Assembly: GCA_000697665.1 (NCBI GenBank)
Contig: KL197719.1
Span: forward strand, 939,968 to 1,003,967
From: Jaapia argillacea MUCL 33604
Taxonomy: Eukaryota; Basidiomycota; Agaricomycetes; Jaapiales; Jaapiaceae
DNA: 64,000 bases
Direction: 5' to 3'
Within the stretch, counting starts at the first letter, position 1. Every line of letters starts with the position of its first letter. The notes below the pieces were generated by a model. That model did not search any database. It was not told where the DNA came from and was given only the letters and a program-made list of their open reading frames with translations. Of this stretch, positions 48,968 to 61,186 are shown piece after piece. Both the position numbers and the translations under genes were made by a program.

Positions 48968-49978
48968 CTAATGTGTGGCGGGGAGTATTGCTCTCGCGAT
49001 GTCTCCTCGGGGTGGGAAGTGGAAGGTTTCCTGTGGGTACACGGGTGTACAGACAAGCTTTCTGACCGTGTCCAAGGCCAAAATGCTAACAGAATGCTTT
49101 CGAGTGCGCGAAGGCGAGTACGGCGAGTACGAGGATTGTTGCAGTGCGCTGTAAAGTGAGGCCTCCCTTTTAGCTGGGCTGGCTTTGAGAAGGCCTAAGG
49201 GCTGGCTGACAGCCACTGTAACCTGAAAAGATTCCCACGCCGATTACATTGGCTGCTGATGCCCAATTTGGTAATCCAGCGCCATGCTTTGGCACCGCGT
49301 GGCTTCTGAATCAATTCATTTCGCCTTTTGTTGCTTTGTGGCAGGGTTATTATGATGTGGGGGCTCTCAAAGGGTTGCTTTGTTGTCGTTTCTCTTCATC
49401 GCTGTAGATATTCTTTCTATTCCTCTTTGTTGTGGGTGCATATGTATTTACAAAGCTTATTATCCCGATGTCCCGATCATATCTAATCAAGATGCTGGGG
49501 TCGAGTTGCCGAACTCCGGGGCTTCGTCTCATCATGCTTCCTCGACCTTGTCTGGACTGGAGAATCCACACCGACCGTGCAAAGTCACCGAGGGAGTCTG
49601 CAGGCTGGCGTCTTCAGCAGCTTGTCCCTCTTGTGAGCGTAACATGGCCGTTGAAGGGATAGAACAGTCCACAGTAGTCCGTCGCCCAGGTTTCTCCAAA
49701 CTTTCCCCGTCCAACGATGCCGACGCATGCGGACCGACGGAATACGACCCACTTGACTGAGCATGCCATAAGGTCAATTGAGAAGCTGAGAAGAAGTATA
49801 TAGAGACACTCACTATGTGGGACGACGACTAACTGACGCTGACTGTCGGGATGGACGCTGAGAACGGTGACCCACATAGCACGTGTAACGAGGCCAAGCA
49901 GAGTACGGGAAGGAAACTTGAAGGAGTGAGTAGAATCGGAATCGTGTCGCTGTGCGTAGGATGGCCACATGCAGGATC
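48968..49978. other. Intergenic, 1.0 kb
   Basis: It lies between the AT-hook gene start and the Ten1-like stop, both minus strand. Open frames on either strand (for example plus 49380-49760, minus 49614-49970) lack recognisable features and overlap one another. No gene is supported. Confidence 0.4.
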
Positions 49979-50528
49979 CTAAAGCTCTCCGGCCACTTCA
50001 TATGAGTTCCTTTCATCAATCGCAGTGTTCCATAAACCCAGGTCGAGATCAGAGGCTTCAATAACAATGATCGCTCGAAGCACCAATGTAGCGTCGACCG
50101 ACACACGAGGAATCATCGTGTGCGAAGGGACATATGGAATGGGGAAAGGAGTCTGTCCATACAAAGTCGGTCAGTGGCCATCCAGGCGAGAGAAAACGTG
50201 GCGGACTGACAGGAGAGCGTTCCAAGTATCCAATGGCCATAATTATACTTTTATCTTCCCTGATCCAGGAGCTCCCCTTGTAAGGGTCGGCGCAGAGTGA
50301 TACATCCACCAAGACCAGTGCATCCCGATCACCGAGTAAAATCAATTGGGTCTCAGGGTCGTACGAGAGAGATCTGACAAGAGATAATACATCAGTGGTG
50401 ACGAAACTCGACATTGGTGCACATGCGAACCTCCCTGCGATTCGAAACTTTCGACCAAGAAGTGCATCACCGCCATTTCGGATTGAAGACAACTTGATCG
50501 GGGTTGCAGGGTCCATTTGGGGCGCCAT
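49979..50528 (-). CDS. Small OB-fold protein, candidate CST subunit Ten1
   Basis: CDS complement(join(49979..50152, 50211..50373, 50431..50528)), 144 residues, the size of Ten1 proteins (about 100-160). Ten1 binds Stn1 and protects telomeric single-stranded DNA. The strand order of an OB fold is visible: KFRIAGRSLSYDPE, TQLILLGDRD, ALVLVDVSLC, SIIMAIGYLERS, then a variable loop (TPFPIPYVPSHTMIPRV) and the final strand-helix VLRAIIVIEASDLDLGLWNT. The pattern 'RIAG-R...Y......L.L.GD...L.VDVS.C', then IGYLE, then LRA..V....DLDL..W is what I expect of fungal Ten1. All phases agree. Other single-OB proteins (Rmi2, Rpa3) are the alternatives; Rpa3 is less likely given the IGYLE and DLDL motifs. Confidence 0.6.
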
Positions 50529-51085
50529 GGTTTTAGGAGTCTATTCACTAGAGTTACGGTGAGTGAGACCAAGAAAGGCCACTTCAGTGTTGACTCGTCG
50601 TGGGATCCTTGTCAAGGAGGAAGGTTTCGAACCAGAACGGTAGCACGGAGATTACGAACAAGTACTCCGGGTCCACATGGCAAATTGATCCGCTAGGTCC
50701 GAATCATCGGACGATGGCTTGGAGGCGCGACGAAGACACCGCAAGTGATAGGCATTACGGATGCTACTAATGGTGTGAGGTGTCCATCTATTTGTCTACG
50801 ATGAGGGTTTGGTTACAGGCTCTGCACTGGTGGATAGTTTAAAATGCAGATTGAGAGTGAGTACAGGAGTTACGTCGAAGAATTTGAATGCTGGTATGCG
50901 ATTTGGAAGTTGCGAAGAGATGATACTTGGGGAAGATGGCGATGCTTGTGATATTGACGAATCAGACGATGCGATGAAATACTTTGATGTTTGGTTGCAA
51001 TGCTTGGACGGCTGGGGTCAAGGCAATGAGGGGTGAGAAAGTTGGCCGATAAGACTGAGAGTGAGGTTCGGAGTTGGTTGAACCA
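50529..51085. other. Intergenic, 0.56 kb
   Basis: Upstream of the Ten1-like gene and downstream of the RRM/coiled-coil gene. No gene or repeat is visible. A tRNA B-box-like sequence at 50623-50633 was checked and rejected. Confidence 0.4.
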
Positions 51086-52864
51086 TCAAGGGGACAAAAT
51101 CTTCTCACTCTTCACCTTCCCCCTGTTCGAATCACTGGGTCCAACACCCTCAAACACCTCCATGGCGGCGCTCGTCTCTCCCCTCGCCGCCTTCCCGAAC
51201 ATCTCTGCTAAACCCTCAAGCACGGCTCTCTTCCCTCCTTCACCATTCCTCTCCCTCTCAGCCAGCTCCCTCTCAGCTCTCCTCCTCGCCTCAACTTCCC
51301 GCTTCACGTTCTCCAGCGCGAAGCCCTCCATCCTCTTCGTCACGTCCAACTGTCTCTCCACGTCATCGAGTTGACGCTCGACTTTGCGACGTTGAGCCCG
51401 TTCGGATGACAGGTCAGACTCGGCTAAGCGTTTGAGTTTGACGGTTTGGGTGAGAGCGGTATTGATGGTTTCGAGGCGAGTGCGGAGGCACTGGATTTCG
51501 CGTTCAAGGATGCGGGTCCGACCAACGTTTGGTGCTGGAGTAGATGAGTTGGGTGGAAGGAGGGCAAATGTCGTGTGTGGTGCAGGGGAGGGATTTGGAC
51601 CTACGGGCGGATGGGAATTTCCGTTCAGAGAATGACAGCGATTGATTGGCAGCGACTCGCTCCGAGGTAAGGCAGGAGGGACACTCGGTAGGGTGTCCAA
51701 AGCAGGACTGTCACTGCCATACACTTTCTGAAGGTATTCAACCGCCCTCGAGAAGTGCTCTTTAGAAGCGTCGGAGTCTTCTCCTTCTGGAGTCCGCGCA
51801 CGTTTGCCAAGGTCTCTCTGGCAAGTCGACAGCATGAGGTACGCGGGCTTGAGTTCCCACTCATGCGTTCCCCGTTCTGTCATGACTGTGAGGATCAGAA
51901 CTTGGTCAGCAAATTGGTGAACTCATGCGAGAAGACAGTCTTACATTGTACCATAGTGGCCACCACCGTCATTGCCGCGTTGATATTCCCGAGTCTCCTG
52001 TAGTGACCGCCCACTACCATCCAGTTATCTCGTCCACTTCCGGCGGTTTGTAGGAGAGCAATGATAGGGTCGGGATTATCTTCAAGTCTATCCAGATCAT
52101 ATGGGATGGACATCCCGCATATAGTCAAGTTCAATTGCGAGTGTGAGGAAGAAAAAGAGGGTAAGGTAGGAAATGAGGACAGTGATGACTGTGCAGATGG
52201 AAATATGGGAGAGGAGAAAGTAAGATGCGATCCATTTGGCCTAACGGTAGTGGTCGAGGTGATGGCGTCGAGTTGAGGGACTTGGGTGGATCTACTTGCG
52301 GGCGCGTTCGGCTCGGACCCCACTAGGCGTCTATACGACGAACCTGTAGGATCTACACGCAATGGGGTCCGATTGGGCGTCCGTTCAACTCCCGCGCACC
52401 TCGAAAGGTGGCGGTTTGAATCGAACGAGAATGACGTTGACAGCATGTCGGTATTGGATATCGCAGGGCTAAGGTCGGCCTGACCAGATGCGAAGTGGGG
52501 GACCACGGATTGGCAACGCTCGATGAGCTGAGGAACCATCGAAAGGGCATGGACACTGAAGCCATGATTCAGCTTTCCTTGAGCTTTGGCCTTCAGGACG
52601 TCCGACTTGTGTGTGAATTCAATGAAATAGTGCTGTTGAGCTGATTTGTCGCTTTTCCAAGGGTATACGCCTCGCCTGAGTCGGAAAAGCAGGGTATATG
52701 CGCATCGTACAATCAGCAAACGTTCTGGTGTAATAACCATAGTCATAAACGTACATTTCACCGCAATGCGAGAAGAGTGCACGGACCTCCTTAATTGAAG
52801 AGTTTGTGTCAACGTCCACAACGCGGTCGACCCATTCTGGCAGTGTACGACGAATAGTACTCAT
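51086..52864 (-). CDS. Unrecognised protein with RRM-like start, helical repeat and coiled coil
   Basis: CDS complement(join(51086..51885, 51945..52675, 52755..52864)), 546 residues; an upstream in-frame Met at 52965 is possible. Residues 1-90 have RRM character: RVVDVDTNSSIKEVRALFSH resembles an RNP2-helix unit, and HYFIEFTHKSDVLKAKAQGK an RNP1-helix unit. A Ser/Pro/Thr-rich linker follows. Around 250-345 a helical repeat-like part appears (DNPDPIIALLQTAGSGRDNW, YRRLGNINAAMTVVATMVQF, LKPAYLMLSTCQRDLGKRA, HFSRAVEYLQKVYG), like TPR helices. The C-terminus is a strong coiled coil (EREIQCLRTRLETINTAL; ERQLDDVERQLDVTKRMEGF; EVEARRRAERELAERER). The combination suggests an RNA-linked scaffold. I know no named family with this order. 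Confidence 0.68.
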
Positions 52865-54267
52865 AGTGGAGAAAGGCAGAGGATGGGACGAAGGGACGAT
52901 GGCAAAACCAGAGAGACTATATGCCGTGATCGCGTGGCCTCGCTGATCAAGAAGAGGGATTTCCATATTGACAGAGCAGTTCGGTAACGTCGTGTAGCTT
53001 GACGTCTGTCCGTTTCGGCACGGTGATGGTTCAGATAAGCCATGCAGATCACTGTGTGGGTACCTTCTGTTCGTATAATGACCCACGCACATGCCACAGG
53101 GATCAGAGTTCAATTGTTGTGAACATAGTGAAGGCCGACGTTGTTGTCAGTGCCACTCAGGGTGGCGAGGATCATGGCTTGAGGGCCAATCGTAGTAGGG
53201 GTGGCGGTTTGAATTGGGACTCATGGAAACTGGTTAAGAAACCTCGTATGGCTGGCGAGAGCAGGAAGGCCTTGAACATCGGTGTCATACAATGCTAGCT
53301 GACGATAGGAAAATATCGCTGCTGAACTGCCCTCGATTGAATATGAGGATGTGTCGCACAAGTCAATCGCTTGCTGCGAGACGAACTTGACCTCGGCCTT
53401 GGGTCAACTATAAACCGATTTCATTTTGAAATACTTGCTTCTGGCACGTTTGCTGTACACGCGTGACAGTCAGTTCGTCGTTCAACACGGTTGTCGTGCG
53501 AGCACTTCGATTCTCCCTGATTTCTGCTGGAATTGGAGGTAGAGCCGACGTTGTATTTACTGTGTCGGTCCTGGCGAAATCGCACGGCCGGACCCACACA
53601 GATAATCCTGCCGATGCTGACAGTTTGCCCAGACGGCGACTGAATAATTCCAAGCCGCAGATGACGAACGCAAGATCACTGGCTAAGATTCTACACACGA
53701 ATGACCATCTGCCATGGGGGAGGAATGGTGGCCTTTCACGACGGATGGAGACAACCAGGGTATTGTGACTATTGTCCGAGCTTGGCGACAGAACGAAAAT
53801 AGACGCGGTTTGTCGTACCCCGTTACGATGAAGAGAGCATGGTGTCTGGGCTTCGGAGACCAGTAGCCGCTTCGGGAGATCTTCGTAGTTTCTGCCTCAA
53901 AGCAAGGTACCAGTCGTTCCTCCATTTCGTCCAATCCAGTGCAGATGAACTGAAATCTCTTCGAAAATGCACGTTCCGAGCGTGTCGGGGATGTTGGGGC
54001 AGCACACCCGAGTCGAGGAGTTGTATAAATAGTGAAGAACTGGGGGCTTCGAGTTGAACTGCGACCAAGGTGTGGAGACCAAGTGATCGAAGGGGATCTT
54101 CCGACACTGCGGCAACGGCAACACCGCCTCCCGCTAAGAATGTCAATATGTCAACGCGCATGCTATATAACAGCCCAACAGTTGAACCACTGACCACTCT
54201 TTCTCCTTCCCCCGATAACTCACTCCTACCCTCATAATCAAAATCAACGCCTACTATCCATTTCAAA
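52865..54267. other. Intergenic, 1.4 kb
   Basis: The stretch holds the upstream regions of the RRM-like gene (minus) and of the GPI-anchored protein gene (plus). A minus-strand frame at 53823-54290 (155 codons; ALDWTKWRNDWYLALRQKL near its end) overlaps the GPI gene's promoter and start and has no family resemblance. No gene is supported. Confidence 0.4.
54164..54170 (+). promoter_or_regulatory. TATA box candidate of the GPI-anchored protein gene
   Basis: TATATAA about 100 bases before the ATG at 54268, followed by a long pyrimidine-rich leader with an A-rich end (tttcaaaatg). The layout suits a strongly transcribed secreted-protein gene. Confidence 0.45.
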
Positions 54268-55264
54268 ATGAAGTTTTGCAGCGCATCCACCGTTGCGATT
54301 GCTGTCGGAGCTGGTCTCGTTTCGGCGCAGTCGTGAGTCCAAATAAATTTGGAACGGATCGACTGTAGCAGTTACTGACGAGGTCCGTTGACTACGCGCA
54401 GGATCTCTACTGGTTGCCAGTCAACCTTGACGGCCCTCGTTTCTTCACCCGAGAGTGCTTGCCTGAATGCCGGAGGATTGATTCCTATTGCATTGGCGAA
54501 CTCTACGACGTCCCTCATCACCCCAATCAACAACTGGCTGACCGGACTCTGCTCCCAACCAGCTTGCTCGAACCAGACGCTCTCCGACATCGTTACGAAC
54601 GTTACACAGGGATGTTCTGCGGAACTGACAGCCGCTGGTCTTCAAACTTCTTCAGCTTCGGCTCTGATTACGGAGATTGAACAAGTGTATCCCACCGTCA
54701 GGCAAATCTTCTGTTTGAAGGAGTGAGTCTCGACATTGTACTTGCGCCAGTCCAGTGTTTTTACAATGCTTTACCTCCTTCAGCACTACCGATAGCAACA
54801 CGCTCTGTATCACACAGACTCTCAACAACTTGCAATCGGTCATTGGACCCATCACCATGTCCAACTTGGAAGTTTTGATCCCCCAAATCACATCCGGCTC
54901 CAGTAATGTTACATTCCCCAACAACGTTACCTGCACAAACTGCATCAAGGAGTCCTACAACATCATCGCTCAGAATATCCCGTCATCCGCCGGTAGTTTT
55001 CAATCACCGCTTGCCAGCCAATGTGGAACTTCGTTTACCAGTGCGTGTGGCAATTATTTTCTGCCTTCGGTTATATCTAACACGATTTCTCGTCTAGACG
55101 GGGCGACACCTTCTGGCATCGTCGACACTGCTTCGAGCGCCAGTGCCTCCGCTTCTTCGACTGGCAAGAGCGGCTCCATGGCGACCTTCTCGACTGGGGG
55201 ATTCGTTGGATTTGCCGCGTCATCTATGATGGTGGTTCTCTCCGCCTTCATGATTTTGGCCTAA
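54268..55264 (+). CDS. Secreted cysteine-rich GPI-anchored protein (DUF7729 type)
   Basis: CDS join(54268..54332, 54402..54722, 54784..55264), 288 residues. The signal peptide MKFCSASTVAIAVGAGLVSA is cut about residue 20. The ectodomain has regularly spaced cysteines (CQSTLTALVSSPESAC, GLCSQPACSNQT, GCSAEL, FCLKD, LCITQTLNNL, VTCTNCIKESYNII, QCGTSFTSACGNYF) and many N-glycosylation sites. A Ser/Ala linker leads to a hydrophobic C-terminus (FAASSMMVVLSAFMILA) typical of GPI attachment. This pattern matches the basidiomycete wall/surface proteins with the DUF7729 domain, whose function is unknown. Two short introns in phase; the first splits the signal peptide end. A TATA box precedes it. Confidence 0.83.
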
Positions 55265-55649
55265 AATGTCTACGTGTTTGGACACTGCTACGGAACGAGG
55301 GAACTGGGAGATGATGGACCTAGGACCTTTGCACGAACTTTAGTAATTGGATGGATTCTACACCTTGTACTTACGAGCTTACGCTTTTAATTGTATCGAA
55401 CGCCAATCCACGATTTTTGCACAACTTGATTGATACAGCTAGCAAGCTCAAGTTCACTGAAATCATAACGAATGGACATTGCGACTGCATTTCCCGACGA
55501 GCGGTGCAACGTTCAAGTCCCGAGCGCTTGAGCCACAGAATGCTTACCTCATCACTTTCCCGACCCCTCTCCCCTACCTCGCCCGTTTGGTCAGGACACT
55601 GCCCAAGTCCTCCGTGTCCTCGAGCCCCTGTCCATTCGTTGTTCTTGAC
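55265..55649. other. Intergenic, 0.39 kb
   Basis: 3' end of the GPI-protein gene and upstream region of the gelsolin-repeat gene. The frame of the latter is open upstream of its ATG (from 55479 by a TTG), but no ATG is present there. Nothing else is seen. Confidence 0.5.
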
Positions 55650-58600
55650 ATGGACCCATCGACAAGCTCGTACCGACGCTCATACGACCTCCCAAAGCCA
55701 GAGGCAGGCCTCGCGGAATGGACCAGCAAGATAAAGGCACTGCAACGTCAGGTTGACGAGGACGAAGAAGTGGAGCAGAAGAGACTACAGGAAGAGATCG
55801 CCGCCTCAAGACTTGCTCGTCAGAGGAGGAGCGCGATGTACACCCAAGGTACGGGCACACGGAGTAACACCGATTTAAGTGAGTGGTTGCGACCCTTTTA
55901 TTCGTTTCCCGAGCGGAGAGAAGTGATTTGTGAGACCTTTGGATAAACCCATAGGCAAGGTCGATTCCCCTGTCAGGACCACATTTAACAAGCAGGATCA
56001 CCCTAAATCTCAGGACGATGTTTTGGATACTATGGATCGGCAGAGACATCAGGAGGTTGCTTTGCAGAAGCTAATGGGATCTACATCCAACATGGACGGT
56101 GGAGGAGCAGAGAGACCCTCATTGCCATCCTCGATTGAACCACTCAATTCTCGAGCCGTGTCCTCCCCTAACCAAGCCAAGCCCGAGCCGATTTCATTAG
56201 CTCAATTCATGGGGGGTCGTGCCACAGGCCCCCGGTTGAAGAAACATGCAGCTCAACAGGACGCCCACGACCCTACTCAGTTCGAGCAACGGACTCTACA
56301 GACTATCCAGGCACCCCACCCCATTTTTGGGAGGGGCGGTGTAGCGATGCCCGGTCTCGCAGGAACGGGAAGAGAACCTGGCCCATCGGCTAAGGTGGAA
56401 ACCAAACCTCTTGTGGAGGAACCTCGTTCTCCTCCTTTGTCGCAGGGTCCGGCGGGCGAGAGGGAGAGGAGGTTGAGCACGCCGGGCGTTGCGCGGAGGT
56501 ATGTGGAGAGGGTTGAGCAGTCTGTCGTTCCGCAGAAGACTGGAAGCTCTGCTGTTGGGAGAGATGGTGCAAGAGAGCGAACGTTTAGCACCCCTACGGG
56601 TGTCCCTATCGCCAAGAAGCCCTCGATTCCACGGCTCCAAGCCACAACTCCGACTGTCGTAAATGAAGTGAAACAGGAAGGAAGAGCTGGAATGCGAGAT
56701 CGAACCGTTAGTACACCGACTGGTACCCCGATATCAAAGAGGGCCCCTTCCCCTCAATTGGAGGCCCCGGCGCAAGCGAAGCCAGAACCTTCACGTAGAC
56801 CTGTCTCATATTCCCCAATCCCTGAAGGGCGTCCTTCACCGCCCTCAAATGGTCGCCATACCCTAACTAGCACCAAATTACCCTTATCTCCTCCTACGAC
56901 CACTTCCTTCGCGTCACCTCAGTCAATTCCTCGAACCTCGCCACCTCTATCATACACCCCTCCACTCCATTCACCTTCCTCTCCTGGACCGAAGAAGTCG
57001 TCCATCGCCGTCCCATCGCTCGCTCGTCCCCTTCAGCCCATACCGAAACCATCCATATATGGCCCGCAGATACCCCCTTCACAGAACCCATCTCCCGCCT
57101 TTCTGCGTCCGCCTTCGCAGAAAGAACCCACCCCGAGTCTGAGTAGGCTTCAGGGTCGTGGGTTTGTATCAAATATGGTGAAGGTTAGTGGGAGGCTCGA
57201 GTCACAGTTCGGAGGTGGCAGTACTAGTCCTGGGCCTGGTGATAAGCCGAAGTCGGGCTCTGGTGGGAAGAGAGCTTCTTCGGTCCTTGATAGGTGGCCC
57301 GCAGTGTCATCTTCTCCTACTACCACGACACCTCCTATCATCCAGCCGAAACCGATACCAATGCGTAAGTCGCGCACGATTGATCCCAGCATGACCGCTT
57401 CGGATACCCTTCCATCGGTTCACGAGATCAGGCCCACTCCCACTGGCCGTTCTCTGAAGTCGGTCCCTTCCCTTCCGAGTATGTCACAATCGGAGAGATC
57501 ATTCCCACCCACATCAATACGCGTACATGACACTGGAATGACCGCAAAAAGTGCACCACTTTTTTCAACTGAACCTGATATCTCGGGTCTTGGTTCGTCC
57601 AACACAATGATATCCTACATCAAACCAAATAAGACGGGTGACGCTCCCCCTCTTCCAATCGTGCAACCTCCCCGGCCATCGACGGCACCTCCTCGTGACG
57701 TCGACGAGCTGGGCATGCGAACCCAGAAAAGTAACGGATTCAAGGGCCAGGGAGACGGTGGTGTGGCACCTTCAGCAGGGTTACCAGCACCGTCGAGTAA
57801 ACCGCTGAGTCATGTGCGTGCTTTCTGGTAATCGGCTTATAATAATTAATCGGTTAATTCATATTTCTGCATTGCAATGGATATTGTCGGTTTGCTTCAA
57901 TAGCCTACGAAAGATAGGGCGAAGGTCCGACGAAAGGGAAAGGATACCAAATCTACTGGACATGAGAGGTTCAAGATGGAGCCTACTATACCTGAGGAAC
58001 AGATAGTCAGCCCTCCGAAACTGGTTACCCCGCTTCCGCAGGTGTTGGAGCCCCCTACTGCTCTCATTTCACCGAAGGCTTCGCCTGCTATCACTCCACC
58101 CCGCGTGAAGGAGTTACACAATACCCCACAGCCCTCTGCTGGGCCGTTTGAGTCTGCCGCTCCTCGAATTACAGACAGATGGGTGGGTCAAAATCTCATT
58201 GGAGTTAAACCCATCACGCCAGGTCGAGTCAGCCCACAACCACCGGCAGAGAGACCTAAGTCGCAGGGCATGGCTATGTTGGGTCGGCAAGCCCTTCCTG
58301 GACTAGCCATTGTACCGCCTTCACCAGTTGCCCCGACTCCACCAGAGGTCAAACCGTCGTCCCCGGTCCCATGTCGACAAAAGCATGGACGTATCCCGAG
58401 TACTGGTAACCGAGCTACAGTCATGGACGTCGCTCAGGTACTCAATGAACATCATATCCGCGAAACTTCGTCTCCTTCACCCTCGGTCCCTTCGCCAGTA
58501 TCTCCTGTGGCTGTCAATCACGTATCTCCCGAGCCCGAAGCCCCCGTACTAGCGATTCTCGAAGTCAAAGTACAAGACAACTCTCACCCTCCTCTCACGC

Positions 58601-60493
58601 CTCTTGAGCGACGCAAATCCCACCTTGAGAAGCATTCTATTATCACGCTCCCACCTCTCTTAGAGGAGAAGACCCCTGCTCCTTCCCCAGCTGGTACATT
58701 GGTCCGCCCAGTGGGTGGGGCCCGCACGCTTCAGGAATCGCAAACGGCCCCGAGTCTCGAAGTACCAGAATCGGTATCTGAGAATTTTCCTCCCATCCAA
58801 CCACCCAAAGCAGCTGATACAGATTTGCTCACTGAGCAAGTGGCACCGACTTCCGTAGATGCCACTTCGGAGTCGGAAGTTGTGTACATTGGTACGTATG
58901 GGTTATGCCTCCGCTGTTATCATGTTAATGATGTGAACGTCAGAACACGTCGACCGACCCTTGCCTGCTGTCGATGTCGATCTGATATTGAGGCAGAAGG
59001 TCGCCACCTATGTTCCTGACCCTAGCGAACGGACGGTGTCTGTCGATGTTATGGCTATCGTCGGCACCTCTGCCACCACCCTCAATACTGACATTAGCGT
59101 GTTTTATGACACTGAGGTTTTGGCCATCGTTCACCGATCCAAGTCTAATGTCAGCGGGCTCGTTGCTACCAAGGTCTGGGGATGGCTAGGAAAGCGATGC
59201 AAGTGTGGCGAAAGAGAAGAGCGCAAGCTACAGGAATTGGCGAAACGTTATGGCACGAGTCTTGTAAGCCACCTCCTTCCACTGGATCCCTTCAGAATCG
59301 CTGACCACCTGCAGGTACGCGTTGAGCAATATAGTGAAACCCCAGAGCTTCTGCATGTCCTTGGTGGTCAGCTTGCACTTCGTCAGGTAACTTGGTCCCA
59401 TACTCCAACGTTACATTCTCACAGGCTCCCTAGGGCACGCGTGCACGTTGGTCGAAGGAGAATACGACCATGCATCTCGTTCGCTATAGTAGCGGGTGCG
59501 TTTTTATCGATGAGCATGATCTCGTGAGTGCGTATTCGGTCAGGATGAGCCACTCCTGATATTTTTACCTAGAGCGTCAAAAATCTATGCTCAGGCTTCA
59601 GTTACTGTCTTTCTATCCTGGACACTTTTTATGTGTGGCATGGGCGAGGATCCTTACCCCAAGAACGGGACGCCTGTCTGGCTTATGCCAAATCTATGGC
59701 GGGTAGCGTGGCGCATGTCACTGAACTTTTGGAAGGCGAAACCGATGACGACGAGATGTTCTGGATGATACTTGGTGATCAAGACTACGCCAAAGCTGAT
59801 TACTGGAAATGGAGACCCTCCGCATCACCCACAGATCCAAGGATGTGGTCCATGCGTTCGGAAGAGAAGACTGCAGTGCGTTTCTACCCTTTACTCTCGA
59901 TCACGATTTTTCACATCGCCTGGTGAAGGTACATCTCGTTTCTGCTTCAAATCACGATTGGGCAGGCGGTGACTTCGTCGCCGTCATCGACTGTATCTGG
60001 GAGTTTTTCGTCTTAGTCGGTGCTGAAGCTCGTGGCCGAAGGCACGATATCCGACTGGCACTTTCGGTTGCAAATGTGCGCTACAATCCACTCACACTAG
60101 ATCCCATTAATGATCTGATGATGCCAGGATATGTCTGCGCGTACTGCTGAGTCGAAACCATTCAGACCCACCGTCCATGTTGTCATACTCCCCTCGCAAT
60201 TGCCCCTGGATTTGCGGCTGAACTTCCGTCATCTCGACGAGATTTTACTCGTAAGTAACTCATTTACAGAGCCCCCGCGATGATTGACCGAAAGCTCAGA
60301 ATGGTGGAAACGTCCCTGACCATATGAACATTCTCACTGTCACGGAGGGTCTCGAACATGTGAGCATATTGGTTCATTCGAGACATACCTTGACTTATTG
60401 TTGGGGCAGCTTCGCAAGACGGTCTGGGACAAAACTACTCTGGGCGATCGCGATATGCTTCCCCTTGGAGTTCACGCTTCCGCTCTGCCATAG
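55650..60493 (+). CDS. Long disordered protein with C-terminal gelsolin-like repeats (DUF4045-type actin-binding protein)
   Basis: CDS of 11 exons: 55650..55878, 55955..57813, 57904..58891, 58944..59263, 59315..59386, 59434..59523, 59573..59875, 59929..60075, 60128..60250, 60300..60359, 60410..60493; 1424 residues. After a short coiled coil (KIKALQRQVDEDEEVEQKRL) some 900 residues are Pro/Ser-rich. Within them a motif of the form R-(D/E)-R-x-x-STPTG-x-PI recurs near residues 284 and 325, with a related RERRLSTPG near 246. The C-terminal 430 residues are gelsolin-like: SGLVATKVWGWLGKRC, RYSSGCVFIDEHDL, SILDTFYVWHGRGS, GDFVAVIDCIWEFFVLVGAE, then the tail FRPTVHVVILPSQLPLDLRL and RDMLPLGVHAS. 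Fungal members of this family bind actin and act in cytoskeleton or septation processes. The acceptor at 59433 was chosen because the nearer one gives a stop. Confidence 0.82.
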
Positions 60494-61186
60494 CTCTGGC
60501 GCCAACGATATAAGTTTATTCCAGCTCCATTTATTTCACACTGACCAGTTACGGTGTCTTTGTCCCTTTACTACCACTACTACCCTTCTCACATTTTATT
60601 ACTCGACTGCTTTGTCAATCATTTTGAATTCAGCTCTTTGACGATGCCTGCAAGCAGTTTGCAACCCGCTACGTGGCTCGTGCATGGTGAACGACTAAAC
60701 GCTGCTTTCCCGCTTCGAGGCTCACCTCCATTCTGATTCACTCTTGCTATCATTGGTTGTTATCATTAGTACAACTCCTGATTTACCCCTCCAACAACCG
60801 CTGTGTGTGAACCCAACCACACTTTCCTTGAATCGTTGGCAGGACACCTTTTCTTGCTTCGCCTCAGATCCCTCTAAGGAACTGGACATGAAAGGACACG
60901 AAGTACACTAAAAGCGGCCTTCTGTGTTCGTCGCATTCAAAGACAGTTCGTACCTCAGCATATCGCATGCCTCACTCTGGGACAATCAAGTGCCTTTGTT
61001 GTGACGAGCCACGAACACACCCAGACCTTTGGTTTTAGACCATCGCTCGGAGTTTCGGAGCATTCACAATGGTGGTCGTTGTCAGACCTCCGTTGTGTGG
61101 CCTGTGTGGAATGCGGGAGGTGACAGGTATAAAGTCTTCCGTTCGTCGAGGGTGCTCGGGGAGCAGGTTCTCGTCGTTCCTTCCAA
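60494..61186. other. Intergenic, 0.7 kb
   Basis: 3' end of the gelsolin-repeat gene and promoter of the GH17-like gene. No protein or RNA gene is recognised. A TATAAA lies at 61128-61133. Confidence 0.45.
61128..61133 (+). promoter_or_regulatory. TATA box candidate of the GH17-like gene
   Basis: TATAAA about 55 bases before the ATG at 61187; a short leader follows. Position is compatible with a fungal core promoter. Confidence 0.4.

Noticed and set aside
49380-49760. 126-codon plus-strand frame with a hydrophobic, Cys-rich start
   Set aside because: No plausible signal-peptide cleavage followed by a recognisable domain, and equally long frames exist on the other strand at the same place.
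50623-50633. GGTTTCGAACC, a minus-strand B-box-like sequence
   Set aside because: No T-stem pairing, no A-box at the right distance and no acceptor stem; not a tRNA.
53823-54290. 155-codon minus-strand frame upstream of the GPI-anchored protein gene
   Set aside because: It overlaps that gene's TATA box, leader and first codons on the opposite strand and resembles no family; a coding role is not supported.
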